A stretch of DNA of 64,000 bases from Melampsora larici-populina 98AG31. Lineage: Eukaryota > Basidiomycota > Pucciniomycetes > Pucciniales > Melampsoraceae. The notes beneath the pieces were generated by a model, which was given only the letters and a program-made list of their open reading frames with translations, searched no databases and was not told where the DNA came from. Position 1 is the first letter of the stretch; the number at the start of each line of letters is the position of its first letter. The translations under genes were made by a program, and so were the position numbers. The stretch is taken from contig NW_006768782.1 in the NCBI RefSeq assembly GCF_000204055.1, positions 776,467-840,466 of the forward strand, given 5' to 3'. Below are positions 44,220 through 56,159 of this stretch, in pieces.

Positions 44220-45012
44220 ATTGTTGTCGGCCTGCTGGAGTGGCTCCTACGGACCCAAAGGTTATGTTGCCTTTTGGTGGAAATCCGAATTGCCTTGGGC
44301 CCAAACCACACCAGGAAAGATGATCGGAAACAAGGATGTCACCTTTTTGCACAGTTTTTGGACCCGCTTTACCTCACAGTCCCGCATGTTTCAAGAACAA
44401 ACACAGCAAAAGTACACTCGATACCATTGCGTGGACCCCCCGGGCTCAACCAGATTGTGTCGTATGTATGGTTGGAGTCACTGTAAGTCCAAGATGATTG
44501 ATCTTGCAAGGAATGTGCATCTGCGGCAGATTTAGGAGGCCAGACTACGTAGCGATTGATAGCCTATGGGTCCAAAAACACTGAACCATGCAATACAGAA
44601 TGTATCGTCGCCGAAACTGTCAGAAAACTTTTGCGAGTATATAAGTAGCGGTTGTTTTGGGTCCCTTCAAATCCCCACCTCACCCTTACTCTGTCTTTGA
44701 ATACTTCCAAGGAGACAGCTTTTCCAAGTTGGTTCCTCCTCTGCCATTGTTCTTTGTTTTTGGACCTAAAGTCCGCACTTGACGCCTGCCGTTGGCCTCT
44801 GTCAAGTATTATTAACTCAAGGCACATCAATTAAGGAGGTGAGGCATTTTCATCCCACTGAAAGTCAATCATCTTGGATGATTTGAGCTAAGCATTTATG
44901 AGTGATCAGGTAGAAGACCACCTACAGACTGTTTCTTTATTTTTAGCTGCCCCGCCCAGTAAACTGCTAATCAAAATCTAGTGGGTGAAAATTAATTAAA
45001 GTACAATTTAAA
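44220..45012. other. No supported gene
   Basis: Unique-looking sequence after the hAT; only short frames without supporting features. Confidence 0.4.
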
Positions 45013-45417
45013 ATGGTAGCTGATGGACTCAAAAACATGGATGCTTATCAGATCATGGTTGGACTCTGCTCTTTCAATCGACATGCACTTTCGACGTTAC
45101 TGGCACTAGCAGGAGTTAGAGGTCTTATTGCTGTGGAAACAACAAATTTCTTGTTGTTCAAAGACCAAATCTGCGAAATCGATGGGCAGTTGGAGTTATC
45201 CTGGACAGAAGAAAACCCTACATTCAGATTTTTGGAAGGTCATGGGCCCCAGTGGCGTGCACGTATATATGCTGAAACCAATGGAGGTGTATATGAATAT
45301 CTGACATGTGCCGAACGTCTGCACCATCGCACAAATGTACAACCAATTCCAATCAAAGAAAAGCATATGTTGGTAGATCAGGAGGCACAAAAGTATCTTG
45401 TGATGAGAATAACATAA
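45013..45417 (+). CDS. Hypothetical protein, 134 aa
   Basis: Open frame with protein-like composition (ETTNFLLFKDQICEIDGQL, FRFLEGHGPQWRARIYAE). No signal peptide, no known motif, no clear promoter. It lies between a hAT element and Copia debris, so it may be a remnant of a gene or of a transposon ORF. Confidence 0.38.
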   Translation: MVADGLKNMDAYQIMVGLCSFNRHALSTLLALAGVRGLIAVETTNFLLFKDQICEIDGQLELSWTEENPTFRFLEGHGPQWRARIYAETNGGVYEYLTCAERLHHRTNVQPIPIKEKHMLVDQEAQKYLVMRIT

Positions 45418-45839
45418 GGGAATGTACAGGTGATCTGATAAGAATCACAAATTAGTGATGGATGAGATTCAGAGTGCTAAGGCTGATGAATCATGTATGA
45501 GCAATGAGAAGAGAAATGCACCTGTTGGAAGGTGGCAAATAAAAAGATGATGATTTTTGAGTACAGAACAAAAGTTACATGCAAAGAAAAGCTCTTTATA
45601 AAGTAATCTTCTCTAGACATAGATCAACAAATAAACATCATGTTGTGACTCTCACATACTGCTTTGGGATAAGTTAAAGCATATATAATGAGCATTGGCC
45701 AAGTATTTTGAAAATGTCTTGATTTCCGTTAACCAAATGAGACTATTGAAGACTGCGAGGTTCACAAATGGCAGACTTGTTGCTTTTGCGGGTTACCCGT
45801 AGTCAGTTGTTGGATTGAGCTTAATCCGCCTTGTTCCAA

Positions 45840-46260
45840 TCTGCTCCGCACACTCAACTGTCCCCAACAATTGCCACCCCATCAAACACCTCATCAACAC
45901 TTGAAGTTTGACGTATAGGCATATGCCTGGTTTTCTAATCTCATATTTATTCATTACTTATTAATTATTAATTTCTTGTATTATATGTTATGATATCATA
46001 TTTGATTAGTTATTACATCATTAGTTGTGTTTTCTGAGCTTGCTGTGAATGCTGCGACCTCTTCTGAAACTGATGTATTTGGTATATAAAGAGTGTGTCT
46101 TGACTATGTTGTATATTCTTTTTTTACTTACCAATCTCTATTTCATCACTTTGAGCAGGTTTGTTCTTTGATTGATATCAGTCACAGAGATTTATATATT
46201 GGCCAGTACTAAACAGTCAGTTCCCTCAAACTCACAGCCAACTTGCAATCACAGCAACCA
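45840..46260 (+). other. LTR-like promoter region
   Basis: AT-rich block with a TATA box (ggtatataaagagtgtgtc, about 46080) and conserved-looking aggcatatgcc near 45920, followed by a short CA-rich leader. It resembles a Copia-type LTR in plus orientation, but I could not pair it with a second copy. Confidence 0.3.
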
Positions 46261-46559
46261 TGGTAATACTTGGACTCTGGAGCCATTTTACCCATTTACA
46301 CCCTTGCACAGTATCACAATTGTGAACCAGAACACAGATCTTATCTGTTAAAATCAAGTTGTGAGAAAACAAAGATTACAAGCTCAATGCTGTAGATCTA
46401 CAACAGAAAACCTTTTAAAGGTGGGAGAACACATTTAGCCCTGGTGTTGACATGACACTGGCTTACAAAAAAAAGAGCTCTAAGCTCAAGAAAAATCTGG
46501 ACAAGGGAACAAGGAAAATTAAAAGAATAAAAACTTTAGAATCTATTTCCTTCATGGTT

Positions 46560-47255
46560 ATCACACACACCTGCATAAGCAATATACTAACCTTTTGAAG
46601 GTGGAGGGACACACTTAGCAGAGATACATCACCCCATTTTACAACTTCTTGAATCCAATGATACCGGATCTCAATATGTTTAGTTTTACCATGGAAAATT
46701 GATTTGTTGGACTTAGTTAGATGTATCACTCCCAGATAGCAACCAAAGGAATCCATCAGACACATAAGCCAAAGTAGGTCTTGTCTGGATTCTGTGATAG
46801 CACGGCACTTAGCTGCTGTCAAATACACAGCAATGATAGCTTGTAGTCTACATTTCCATGACAGAGAATCCCCAGATGATGTGAGGATGTAGCCTGTTGG
46901 TAAAGGTCTGGTGCTTTTGTCGCCATCCCAGTCAGTATTACAGTGAGGGACAGGATAATTGAAACTTTCTCTGTCCAAAGATTTTCATGTCCAACATGCC
47001 ACAATAGGTGATGCCTAAGCAGATAGTTCCCTTGAGGTACCTGAATACTTGAAGGGGGGGATTCCAGTGTTGAACTCCAATTTGATGAATATTGAGAATA
47101 CCTCCAACAGCATGTGCTAGAACAGGTCTTGTGAACTGGGAAAGGTACACAAGTAAACCCACATCACTTCTATATTTGAGGTTGAGTAGAGAAAAGCTGT
47201 GAACCTCTTCATCAGTAGCCCAATAGAGTTTAGGATTGGGAGTAAGAGGAGTCAA
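46560..47255 (-). pseudogene. Copia RT/RNase H fragment
   Basis: Minus-strand remnants of Copia pol in more than one frame. YRSDVGLLVYLSQFTRPVLA and HWNPPLQVFRYLKGTICLGI match the RT tail; TDWDGDKSTRPLPTGYILTS and LSWKCRLQ match the RNase H region. Frameshifts around 46940-47000 and loss of expected residues (AEYMA-type motif altered) show decay. It differs clearly from the Copia at 54464-60588. Confidence 0.8.
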
Positions 47256-47269
47256 ATCTGTGAAACTTC

Positions 47270-47640
47270 AGATGAACTTCAATCAAAAATCTGTTCAAGA
47301 AACTTATGAGAGTGAGATAAAGACCACTCAAACCTATTCTGAACAGACAAGAATGTGGATGTGAGGAAATGAACCCAGATGAAAGTAATAAAAAGATTTC
47401 AGATTATTTGTTTCTTAATGCACAACTTTTAGATGAAGTTCAATCAGAACTTTATTTCAGGGAACTAATGGGATTGAGACAAAGAACACTCAATGAAGAC
47501 AATACTAATGAACAAAAGTTGAGAAGACAAATAAGAAAGACTACTAAACGCTAACCTATTCCAGACAGACAAGAGTGTGGAGATGATGAAATGAACTCAG
47601 ATGAAATTAATAAAAAGATTCCAGATGATGAACAAGGTAA
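47270..47640. repeat. Degenerate direct repeats
   Basis: About 60 bp at 47334-47394 recurs at 47554-47634 (cagacaaga.tgtgga, then gatgaa.taataaaaagatt.cagat). A related, weaker unit (gatgaa.ttcaatca) lies at 47271 and 47433. Possibly old tandem duplication beside the Copia remnant. Confidence 0.6.
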
Positions 47641-47773
47641 CAAGATTCTTGTGATTAGATTTGAACTACAAATAGGTGAAAACTGTCACTGTCAACCATC
47701 CTTTACCAATCTGGCATACTCTCCTTTCATCTCTAACTCTCTCTTCATCCAAATCTTTCATAAACTGGTTTAA

Positions 47774-49296
47774 AATGTGGTTGCCTACTTAGGTTACCTA
47801 GGTAATGGTGAATGAGCTACTGTTAGTTCAAAAAACTCAACTTTAATAGAATTGTTCATACTGAACCTGGTGAGTATTGTTCCAAAAAATTTGATTTGAG
47901 TAACTTTGTAGGAGTATAAATTATTTATAGATATTTGTCTCTAACCACTGCCAAATTTGTATTTCACAGCAGCCAGAATCATTCTGGGTTTTGATCCAAG
48001 CCTAAGGTAATTCTTAGTGCAGAAGAATACCTTGGATAAAAACCTTGAAGAAAGGTCTGTCCAGGGCTTTGCCTCCAAAAATGCTCTCATGAATCCTAGG
48101 CATCTATTTTGGAAGTTTAAAACTCACTTTCAAGCTTGTTTCTCATTTTCTACTCAACTGTTTCAATGTCAAGAGCAAGAAACAAAGTGATGAGGCTTAG
48201 GCATGAGACACCACAAATAGCACCATAAGTGGGATGAGTTTGGGATTGGAAGGGAAAAAGCCAATAGAATTGATGGGCTAAGAAACCTTTGAGGGGCAAC
48301 TAGGTGAGTTGTGTTAGAGTAAGAGTGAAAGTAGGTCAGAGTGGAAAATACTTGAAGTGGAACTTTTGACTTGGTTAGATTTTTAGGATGAACACAATGA
48401 GTCACTGGCAAATGGTTTGTATTGGTTCAACATTTATATTGAGTTATGATTTGTGTATCTTTCAAAACCAAAGCTTTGTGTAAAGAATTCTATCATCAGT
48501 AAAACATTAGGGTTTTCAAGTTGACATTTCACTGATACTTTCATCACAGCTTGTTTGAGGCAAGACATTTCAAGTTGCTACAAAAAATCTGTGATGAACT
48601 AAACTGAAAGTGAGCTTGAAGTGTATGTGTATCATAACCTCAACAGCTATCAACTTTTGACAATCTTTTATAAAAGACCTAAGATTTTATGATTGGCAAA
48701 CATTCCAAACAGGGCGCCTTGTGATCACACAAGCAAACCACATACATAAATTCAATTTCCCTTAACTTTCACACACCAATTGGTTAAACTCTTTCAAGAT
48801 TGAATGAATTTTTTTTTTGGTAAGATATGATAAATTAAAAAAAACATTAAAAAGGAAAGAAAAAACAAGTCCGTTTCTTTATATATCTTTAGATTAGTAC
48901 AAAAGTAGTCAAAAATTGAGGAATGAAAAAAAGGAAAAGTTAAACAATTTGAAAGAACGAAGAGAGATAAAAAAAGATGAAAAAGAAAACAAAACCGAGC
49001 AGATTGATCGTGTACAAGCGGAATGAAAGCAATGGTCGATTCTTTTTATTGTTTTCAGTATACGTATGATCGGAGTTGTGATTAGTTGAAGTTTTTGGTG
49101 ATTTGATGTCTCTGGATTTAAAATGAGAATGATTAGAAGGATCGAGTTTAAACAATCACACCGAAGCTAGATAAGTTGAAATCGCGATTTGAAGTTCCAT
49201 TAGAACGATCAATCTACGACGAAGTAAAACAAAATCAGCTTATAAGTCACATAAAGTGATCAAATGGACAATAGAAAGATAACTCACATGAGATCA
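47774..49296. other. Intergenic, no gene seen
   Basis: AT-rich. A possible intron and non-coding exon downstream of the 49297 stop are suggested by gtgagtta and cgtcgtag signals on the minus strand around 49200-49290, which would make it a 3'-UTR intron. Confidence 0.4.
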
Positions 49297-49534
49297 TCAA
49301 ATGGCTCTTAATATATCATCTTCACCTAAAACTAAACTTCTAAACAAAGCTTGCCCTTCTGATCTTCTTCTCCAAGCTCTTCTCTCTTCAGCTACAATCA
49401 ATTCAGCTCTTGTCTTACTAGCCGGGACTGGAGTCATCATTTGAATTCTACCCATGGTAGTAGGTGTAGATGGACCAGCAGATCTAACTGGTGTATGTAC
49501 TGATCGATTTCGATTTAATGTTCTTGATGGTGTT

Positions 49535-49574
<40 letters not shown>

Positions 49575-50178
49575 GGGGTTTCACCGATAATCGGCTTCCG
49601 GTAAGTGGTAAACGTTGAAGAATAGGTGGAGGAGTAAACTCGTCATCTTCTGATTCAGAATCGTCCATATAACCTCCATTGTTCTTTAAAAAGCTAGCTA
49701 ATATACTAGATTCTCTACCATGACCTCTATACGGTCTTCTTGCTTCTTCTTCTTCTGCCTCTTCACGACGTTTTCTAATTGATCGAAGACTTTCAGGTGT
49801 AGGATTATGAGATGAACTAAAAAGACTTCCACCTCTTAAGGGTCTAAGACGTGAATAAAGACCAGATGATTGTGATGGTGTAGATTGATTAGTATTTTTA
49901 GGTTCTGGAAAACTTGCTCGATTGATGTCTGATGGAGTGATCAATAAACTATTAACATCATCATCACTAAATTCAGTATCTTGAGGTGATTGTAGATTGG
50001 GTTGATTAGATTTTCGTAAGGGTGTGTTAAAGACACCTTCTTCTCCATTCGCCGAACCAGCTTCAGTTCGAGGAGAATTAGTAGCAGAAGAAGATAATCT
50101 AGTCCAACGATTCCAAAAAGATGGTAGCACACTCGAACTTGAAGAAGGAGTACTTGATGTTCGTTGTTTTCCTTGCAT
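49297..50178 (-). CDS. Hypothetical Ser/Thr/Pro-rich protein, 293 aa
   Basis: Single long exon. Starts MQGKQRTSSTPSSSSSVLPS then FWNRWTRLSSS. Mostly disordered and phosphosite-like (many SP/TP), with an acidic-basic stretch (RSIRKRREEAEEEEARRPYR), SESEDDEFTPPP, a poly-Thr run, and a C-terminal more ordered part (ELIVAEERRAWRRRSEGQAL). No signal peptide. A TATA-like tatatata lies about 300 bp upstream. Looks like an intracellular regulatory or nuclear protein; no family recognised. The frame is clearly coding judging from codon-periodic composition and length. Confidence 0.72.
49536..49574. repeat. (GTA)n microsatellite coding poly-Thr
   Basis: About thirteen GTA units on the plus strand, read as ACT/ACC threonine codons in the minus-strand gene. 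Length change would keep the frame. Confidence 0.9.
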
Positions 50179-51645
50179 CTTGATCTTGTTATGATTTAAT
50201 TCTAATTATTGAGTTCAGGTCCGTAATAAAAGAAGATGAGATTCTTAAAGTGGTAAGAATGTAAGTGCGATGAGGAGGTTGAATGAAAGAAGAGTCTTAA
50301 AAGGTATGAAAGGGTGAGATTCAGACTGAAAGGGCTTCAAAGGTTGGTGCAGATGGGCGGTAGGGCAAGTGTAAAATTAAATCAAATAATTGATGATTAC
50401 CTTTTTGGCAAACAGAGATGATAAGGAAGCAGGTGGAATGGGAAAGAAATGAGCCAAGCTAACGGAAGATGGTCTACATATATATAGTCATCCAAAAATA
50501 TCTTCAATGATGGGAATATAGTCTAAGGTAAACTAAGGATCAAAGCTAACCGGCTTGAAAAAAATCATAAACGAGTGAGAAGGCTAAAGAGAAAAGTGTC
50601 CGATATGAAAGCTAGCCAATGTTGAGATTTCGTAGATAGAGTGGTGAATGTGATGATCGATGATGAGTGAAATGGCTTAGATAACAGAATCGACGGTATC
50701 TGATGGTTGTACTGCCACTGGTACATCCAAGTTAAGCGGCCTGATAAAGAGGATATCAATTTCGGGATGAACAAGGCAGTGAGATGATGATGATGATGAT
50801 GACGATGACGATGAGATGGATGAAAAGATGAGAATCATCATTCAACTTTTCTTTTCTTTTCTTTTCGATTGAGCTACTGACTTCAACTCAGTCTTCATCA
50901 AAATCTTCATATCAGTCTAGATCTAGATAATTCTCAACTCACTCCATCGATTTACACCTTTGAAAAAAAAAAAACCAACACTTATCATCCTCTTTGATTT
51001 ACCAATCTTCTCTCATTTGAAGTTGAAGCTTGAATTAAAAGAAAATTGTAAAAGCGCGTAAGGAAGCTTAATAGAAATCAATTTGGGATGATGGATTCGG
51101 ATAAAACCAATTTAAGTTATCATCTCTTTGAATCGGTTTTTTCCATCATATCTTGGTGCGTACTTTTCCTTTTCAGACTGCATCGATTTCATACCTTCAC
51201 TGAGATCATTATCCCCACAAAGCTCGATCATTGACCGCAGAAATAGTAGAACCCAAGTTATTATTATCATCTTGATCAAGACTTACAAGGAAGATCATAA
51301 CTTTATATCTTCATGACGTTAGTATCTTTCTCTAAAATTGACTTGTCCAAGTGTGCCTGAGGAAAGCTTAGGGATCAACGGCATATCGAGTGTGGTGTGC
51401 TGCGTTCACCGAGCATAACGAGCTATAAATTATAATGGATGCCAAAACCTTCCTGTGTGTGTAACAGGCAATTTGTTAGTCAAACAGATGTATCAATGGG
51501 TGAGAGCGTTTGAAGATCATGAACAGAGAAATTATTCATAACTTGGCAGATTGAGCAGAAATCCAACTCAATGGAGTCTTAAATCGGTCGGGAATGCTTG
51601 AAGTGGGCCACTTCGTTGAAGCTGCTTAGGTTCTCAATATATGTA
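50179..51645. other. Intergenic; GAT/GAC microsatellite
   Basis: Promoter side of the minus-strand hypothetical gene. A gat/gac tandem run is at about 50783-50815. No further supported gene. Confidence 0.45.
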
Positions 51646-51734
51646 CAGTCGTTTTCAAAAAGCTTGCCGCTAATTCACCGCCAAATCGCTCGAGTTTTGC
51701 GGGCAAATTTCGGCAAGGTTTTTGAAAACGACTG
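51646..51734. mobile_element. 89-bp MITE with TA duplication
   Basis: Inverted ends of 24 bp with one mismatch, beginning CAGTCGTTTTCAAAAA, flanked by TA at 51644-51645 and 51735-51736. CAGT termini plus TA fit Tc1/mariner. Confidence 0.85.
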
Positions 51735-51939
51735 TAAATGTAGCTTTTCAAATCAATCCGTCTTAGGATCTCGCCATTCAAGCTTATGTTTCGGATCTCT
51801 CTGAGCCTACATGAAACTCTAGATAGGAAGAAAACTAACTCATCTTATCAATACCCTCTACCCTCGGGCCTCACCCCAGGCAAAGTGAGGTCATCGAGTG
51901 AATGCAGGTCGCGCGGTCATGTAGCTTGAAAACAGAATA

Positions 51940-52375
51940 TATATTCCCACACCCTGGTTCATGTCACAGCTACATGACATGTCTTCATGTAGCACACCAA
52001 GGGCTGTGACCCGGCCCTGAGTATGACGGAGCCGCCCCGGGGCCAAACCCGGACTCGGGTAGACCCGAGTACCTTCAAAATATGTGCAGGGCCGACCAGG
52101 GTGTGCCAGAGTGGCAATGCAGGGCATTCTAGAAGTCCAATAACGGTTTTGTACGATCTTCCAACCCTGTATACGGATTATGGTGAGATATGGCTGACAG
52201 AAACATCACGCTCACACCCGGAGCCACAAAGCCTTGTGGCGCCACAGAGGGGCTCAGGGCCCTCAGGGCCATGGCCCTTGCCATGGCCATGGGCCCTCCG
52301 TGGCCTTTGCAGGGCCTCAAGGCTAGCTAAGCCCCCTAAAGGTAGGCTTAAGCATGGGGTAGCGACCAAAATCGA
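51940..52375. repeat. GC-rich repeat island A
   Basis: Sharp GC-rich block (for example gccatggcccttgccatgg near 52268) in AT-rich DNA. It shares gggct.tgacccggccctg with 53660 and, in inverted orientation, tcacgctcacacccgg with about 53360. Open frames here reflect the base composition. Confidence 0.65.
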
Positions 52376-53140
52376 GTGCAGCTATGATTGATGTTCTCTG
52401 GCTGATGCAAATGAAAGAAATTGTTCATCTGATAGAGCATACAACCTCAGCATGTTGGATTGTTCCCTATTTTAAAGCTCTAATTTTGACTTGTGTTGAT
52501 GAATCAACAATAAACCAATTGAATATCCCAATCTTTTCAAACAATGGACATATGTAAATTTTTCTATTTCATAATTGTTCCCTTCTTCTGATTCTTTTCT
52601 CGATAGGTCATTTACAAAGAGATAAAAGTAAAAAGACCCAAACCAAAGATATCAACAATAGAAAATCTTACAGTTCATTACACTCAAATAAAAATCAATA
52701 TGAACGTTATAGGTTAACTTCAAGGATTTGTCATTTTATTCTTCTGATGCCATTAAAGCCGCAATGAATGTTGAACCCTAAGAAAATTGGAATACAAACT
52801 ATTTATGATTTGTCAAAGATCAAGCTAGCTATGGGAACATATTAGATGTGGGTAATCTTCCACCGAGTCTTCAGGAAATACAAAGATTGAAGCTTTGGCC
52901 TTTCTGGCAATCGAGATGACCAATTCATCTAAGGTTGATGACCACAAGGAAAGGATCAGAAAATCCGGTTAGCGTAAGATGTAAGATGAAAAGTGGAGAA
53001 ATTGATGTAAAGAGAGACAAGAAAGACAGACTGAACCCGTTTTGGACATTCAGCATCATCACAGCCTTCATAAACTAATTGATGATGTACATAAGCAGGT
53101 TATCGAGTTTGAAGTTGAGTGAATGGTGCTAGTGGATGAG
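52376..53140. other. AT-rich spacer, no gene seen
   Basis: Lies between the two GC-rich islands and returns to the genome's usual composition. No frame of interest. Confidence 0.45.
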
Positions 53141-53219
53141 TCACATTGTTGCATTGAGAGGGATTTGGATCGATGGAGATCGAGAAATCAGTGAACGCTT
53201 GATAGCGTGTTGCAGTCTC

Positions 53220-54060
53220 TCAAATCCGCGCCGCAGACCAGGGCGGTATTGTGGCGCCACGGTAAGGCCCTGGCTAGTCAGGGCCTTACCATGGCAGGCC
53301 ACACCGGGTGTAGGCCATGGCCACGGCCATGCCCTGGGCCACGAAAAAGGTGCCGGGTGTGAGCGTGACAGAAACATGGCCGGCGCCTCGTCCGGCTTGG
53401 GTGCCAGACCTGCCCGACGCCTCTGCGGGGCAAAGCTTACTGTCATTCAGCGAGGTTTGAAGGCCCGGGGCGCGTACCGTCAGCTCTGTGAGAGCTGTTG
53501 GGCAGAGTCAGTGGGGCGGGTCCGGGTCCGGGTCACAGCCATAAGCACACCACTGCCAGTCATACCAGTGACATGTGTGAGGGGCCTACAAGAACAGTGC
53601 AATACAGACCGCGGGAGCAACTTATAGCTATGTGACATGTACATTTCAGTACGTACTAGGGCTATGACCCGGCCCTGGCACAACGTGTCCGGCCCCGGGG
53701 CACCACCCGTCTGCATCTTCAAGCAGACCAGGACCTTTTTGGGCCTGTATTGGGAAGATAGGACCAAGACCGCCAGGGCCGGCACCCTGAGGGCCCGGGC
53801 CTGTCGCGGGGCTCCTGGTACTCTGTAGGGCAAGCTTAGCTGACCCGGGGCGTGTACCGCTTGCCTCCAAGAAGTGATCAGGCAGGCTCGGGTGGTTGGG
53901 GCCAGCGCCGGGACATAGCCCTAGTACGTACTCAAATACATGTGATTGGTATGGCTGATACAGTGAGCATACAGGATGATGAGTCCTGCATGCCTGACAG
54001 GTGCACCAGGTCCAGACATGCATTCAGGACCGCGCAACCTGTATGCACTGCATGACCTTG
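53220..54060. mobile_element. GC-rich repeat island B with a TIR element
   Basis: Within the island, 53635-53679 pairs with 53901-53943 as an inverted repeat of about 43 bp (acatgta...agtacgtactagggctatg...cccggc.ctggc). Both halves of the island share aagctta and cccggggcg.gtaccg, so copies of the same GC-rich family seem to sit side by side. Confidence 0.65.
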
Positions 54061-54078
54061 ATCTGCCCGGGGTGCCTT

Positions 54079-54463
54079 AGAGCATCCCCAGCCGTGCTGT
54101 AAATCTGTAACGTACAGAGGGTCGCACAGATCATTTAGGGCAGGGTTTGAGGTATGAATTTCAAACGATGTACAGCCATGGTTCCCTACATTACGGTTTG
54201 TGGCATAATAGGGGAGATGTATTATGGATTGGTTGATCATTGAGGTGTGTGATTTGCAGAGAGTGGGATCGTAGAAGTCGGATTTTATGGGAGAAGTGAG
54301 GTACAGAGGGATTTAGGGTGCAAGCGGAAAAAGACCATATTTGGCCTATTTTGACTCGCACGTAGAGAGTTGCCCAAGCTAAGTATGTGTTTGGGGTCAA
54401 TGTCTGTGGATAAAAATACCCCAAATCTATGTACGGCACGGTTTACAGCACACGGCTGATGAT
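54079..54463. mobile_element. Possible MITE abutting the Copia LTR
   Basis: cagccgtgctgtaaa near 54089 recurs inverted near 54440-54460 (with one extra base), and gtaac/cgtac follows on both sides. The right end meets the Copia LTR. Ends are degenerate. Confidence 0.45.
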
Positions 54464-54745
54464 TGTAGAGCGGGACAAGAACTAGAGAACTAGTTGTTAG
54501 TTCTAATCTACCGAAACAATGAGAAAATGCGACGAGAGAAAAGACAACAACTTTAGGGAAGAAAACAGAATCTTTTATACAAAACACGTTTCACGTGGCG
54601 TTCACAAATGACGAAAAGAGAAAAGATGAAACCCGGTTCAGATCACAATGTTCCTGAATCTTCCAACTTAGTCTAAACCGATTAAGGGTGAGAAAAGGCT
54701 GAGTGGCTTGTCTTCTACGACGCCTAGCCAGTCCAGGCCGTAACA
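54464..54745 (-). repeat. Copia 3' LTR, 282 bp
   Basis: Read on the minus strand the block starts TGTTACGG directly after a G-rich polypurine tract (54746-54760 region) and ends CTCTACA, the usual TG...CA pattern. It holds a TATA box (tgtataaaagattctg, about 54563-54578). No second LTR was found in the window. Confidence 0.75.
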
Positions 54746-56159
54746 CCCCCCCCTCAACCTTTAGAGGTTAGTAATCCTACATGCATATGTTCTTTTTATG
54801 AACTTGAAAAATTACATTTCCTAATGCCTTAGTAAGAATGTCAGCTTTTTGATTCGGTCCATCTATCCAATCTATCTTTAAATTTCCATCAAAAATCTGT
54901 TCATTAACGTAATGGAATTCTCTTGCAACATGATGAGAGCGCTTCGTTAGATGTAAATCTTGTGCTACCTTGATTGCTGCTGTGTTATCGCATTTCAAAG
55001 TAGTGATGAAAGTCAGTTTGAAAACGTCTTCTAATAAATTTTGAATCCATATTGATTCTCGAGCAGCAACCCCTAATGCCATGTATTCTGCATGACATGT
55101 CGATGTTGCAACACAACCTTGACGCCTTGATGCCCAAGAGATCAGATTACCATACAAGAACACAGCAAACCCATGTGTTGACCGAGAGAATTCCCCCCCC
55201 CAGTTCGCATCACAATAAGTAATTAAGTCATCGCCGTTTAACATTTTCCTAAACCAAATACCATCATTCTTCGTTCCACTAATATACCTAAGGAGATGTT
55301 TCAATGCTAGCCAATGGCTTTCGTTCGGTCTTGAAGAGAATCTTGCGAGATAGTTGACCAAATATGAAATGTCTGGTCGCGTACCTATAGCCAAATACGA
55401 CAGAGATCCAAGTACTGAAAGATATGAAGAAGAGTTGAGTGCAATGGAGTCTTTGTCTGATGAGTCCAGTTGAAGATTTGCTATCATAGGTGTAACTGTT
55501 TTTGATGAAGTGAAACCTGTGGATTCGAGCACACTTTGAGTAAGATGAGGTTGAGAAAGGAAAATACCCTGAGGGGTATGGCTGATTTTGATGCCAACAA
55601 TCTGCTCGAGATTGTCATTCCAAGTTATTTGAAAAGTCTTGAGTATTGATTTGTGGATGAATGAGATGATGTCCAGAGAGGATCCGCAGATTACACCGTC
55701 ATCGACGTGGATCCAGAGCATAGCAGTATGACCTTTATAGTGTAAGACATAAAGACTCTGGTCGTTGATACAATATCTGCAACCCATACCTGCTAGCACA
55801 TTCGAGAAATGCTTCCATCAGCACCTTGCCGCCTGCTTGGTGCCGTAGAGAGCTTTCTTGAGAAGGAGAACCAAATTTGCACGTGAGGTTTTGATTCCCT
55901 CTGCAGGTCGAACGTATATGATTTCGTCGATGGGGCTGTGAGGGTACGCTGCAACCACATCAAACCCACGGATATACCAGCCTTTATTTGCCGTAACTGA
56001 AAAGATGATCATAAGCGAGGTGAATTTCGCCGTAGGAGCGAAGGTTTCAGAGAAATCAATACCTTCCCTCTGAGTGAAACCTCTTACTACGAATCTAGCT
56101 TTTCGTTTGAAAATAAAACCTTCTGAATTTGTTTTCTCAGCGAAAACCCATTTGCTTGA

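Noticed and set aside
52023..54023. Several open frames in the GC-rich islands
   Set aside because: Long frames are expected from high GC; they are present in several frames at once and contain repeat motifs.
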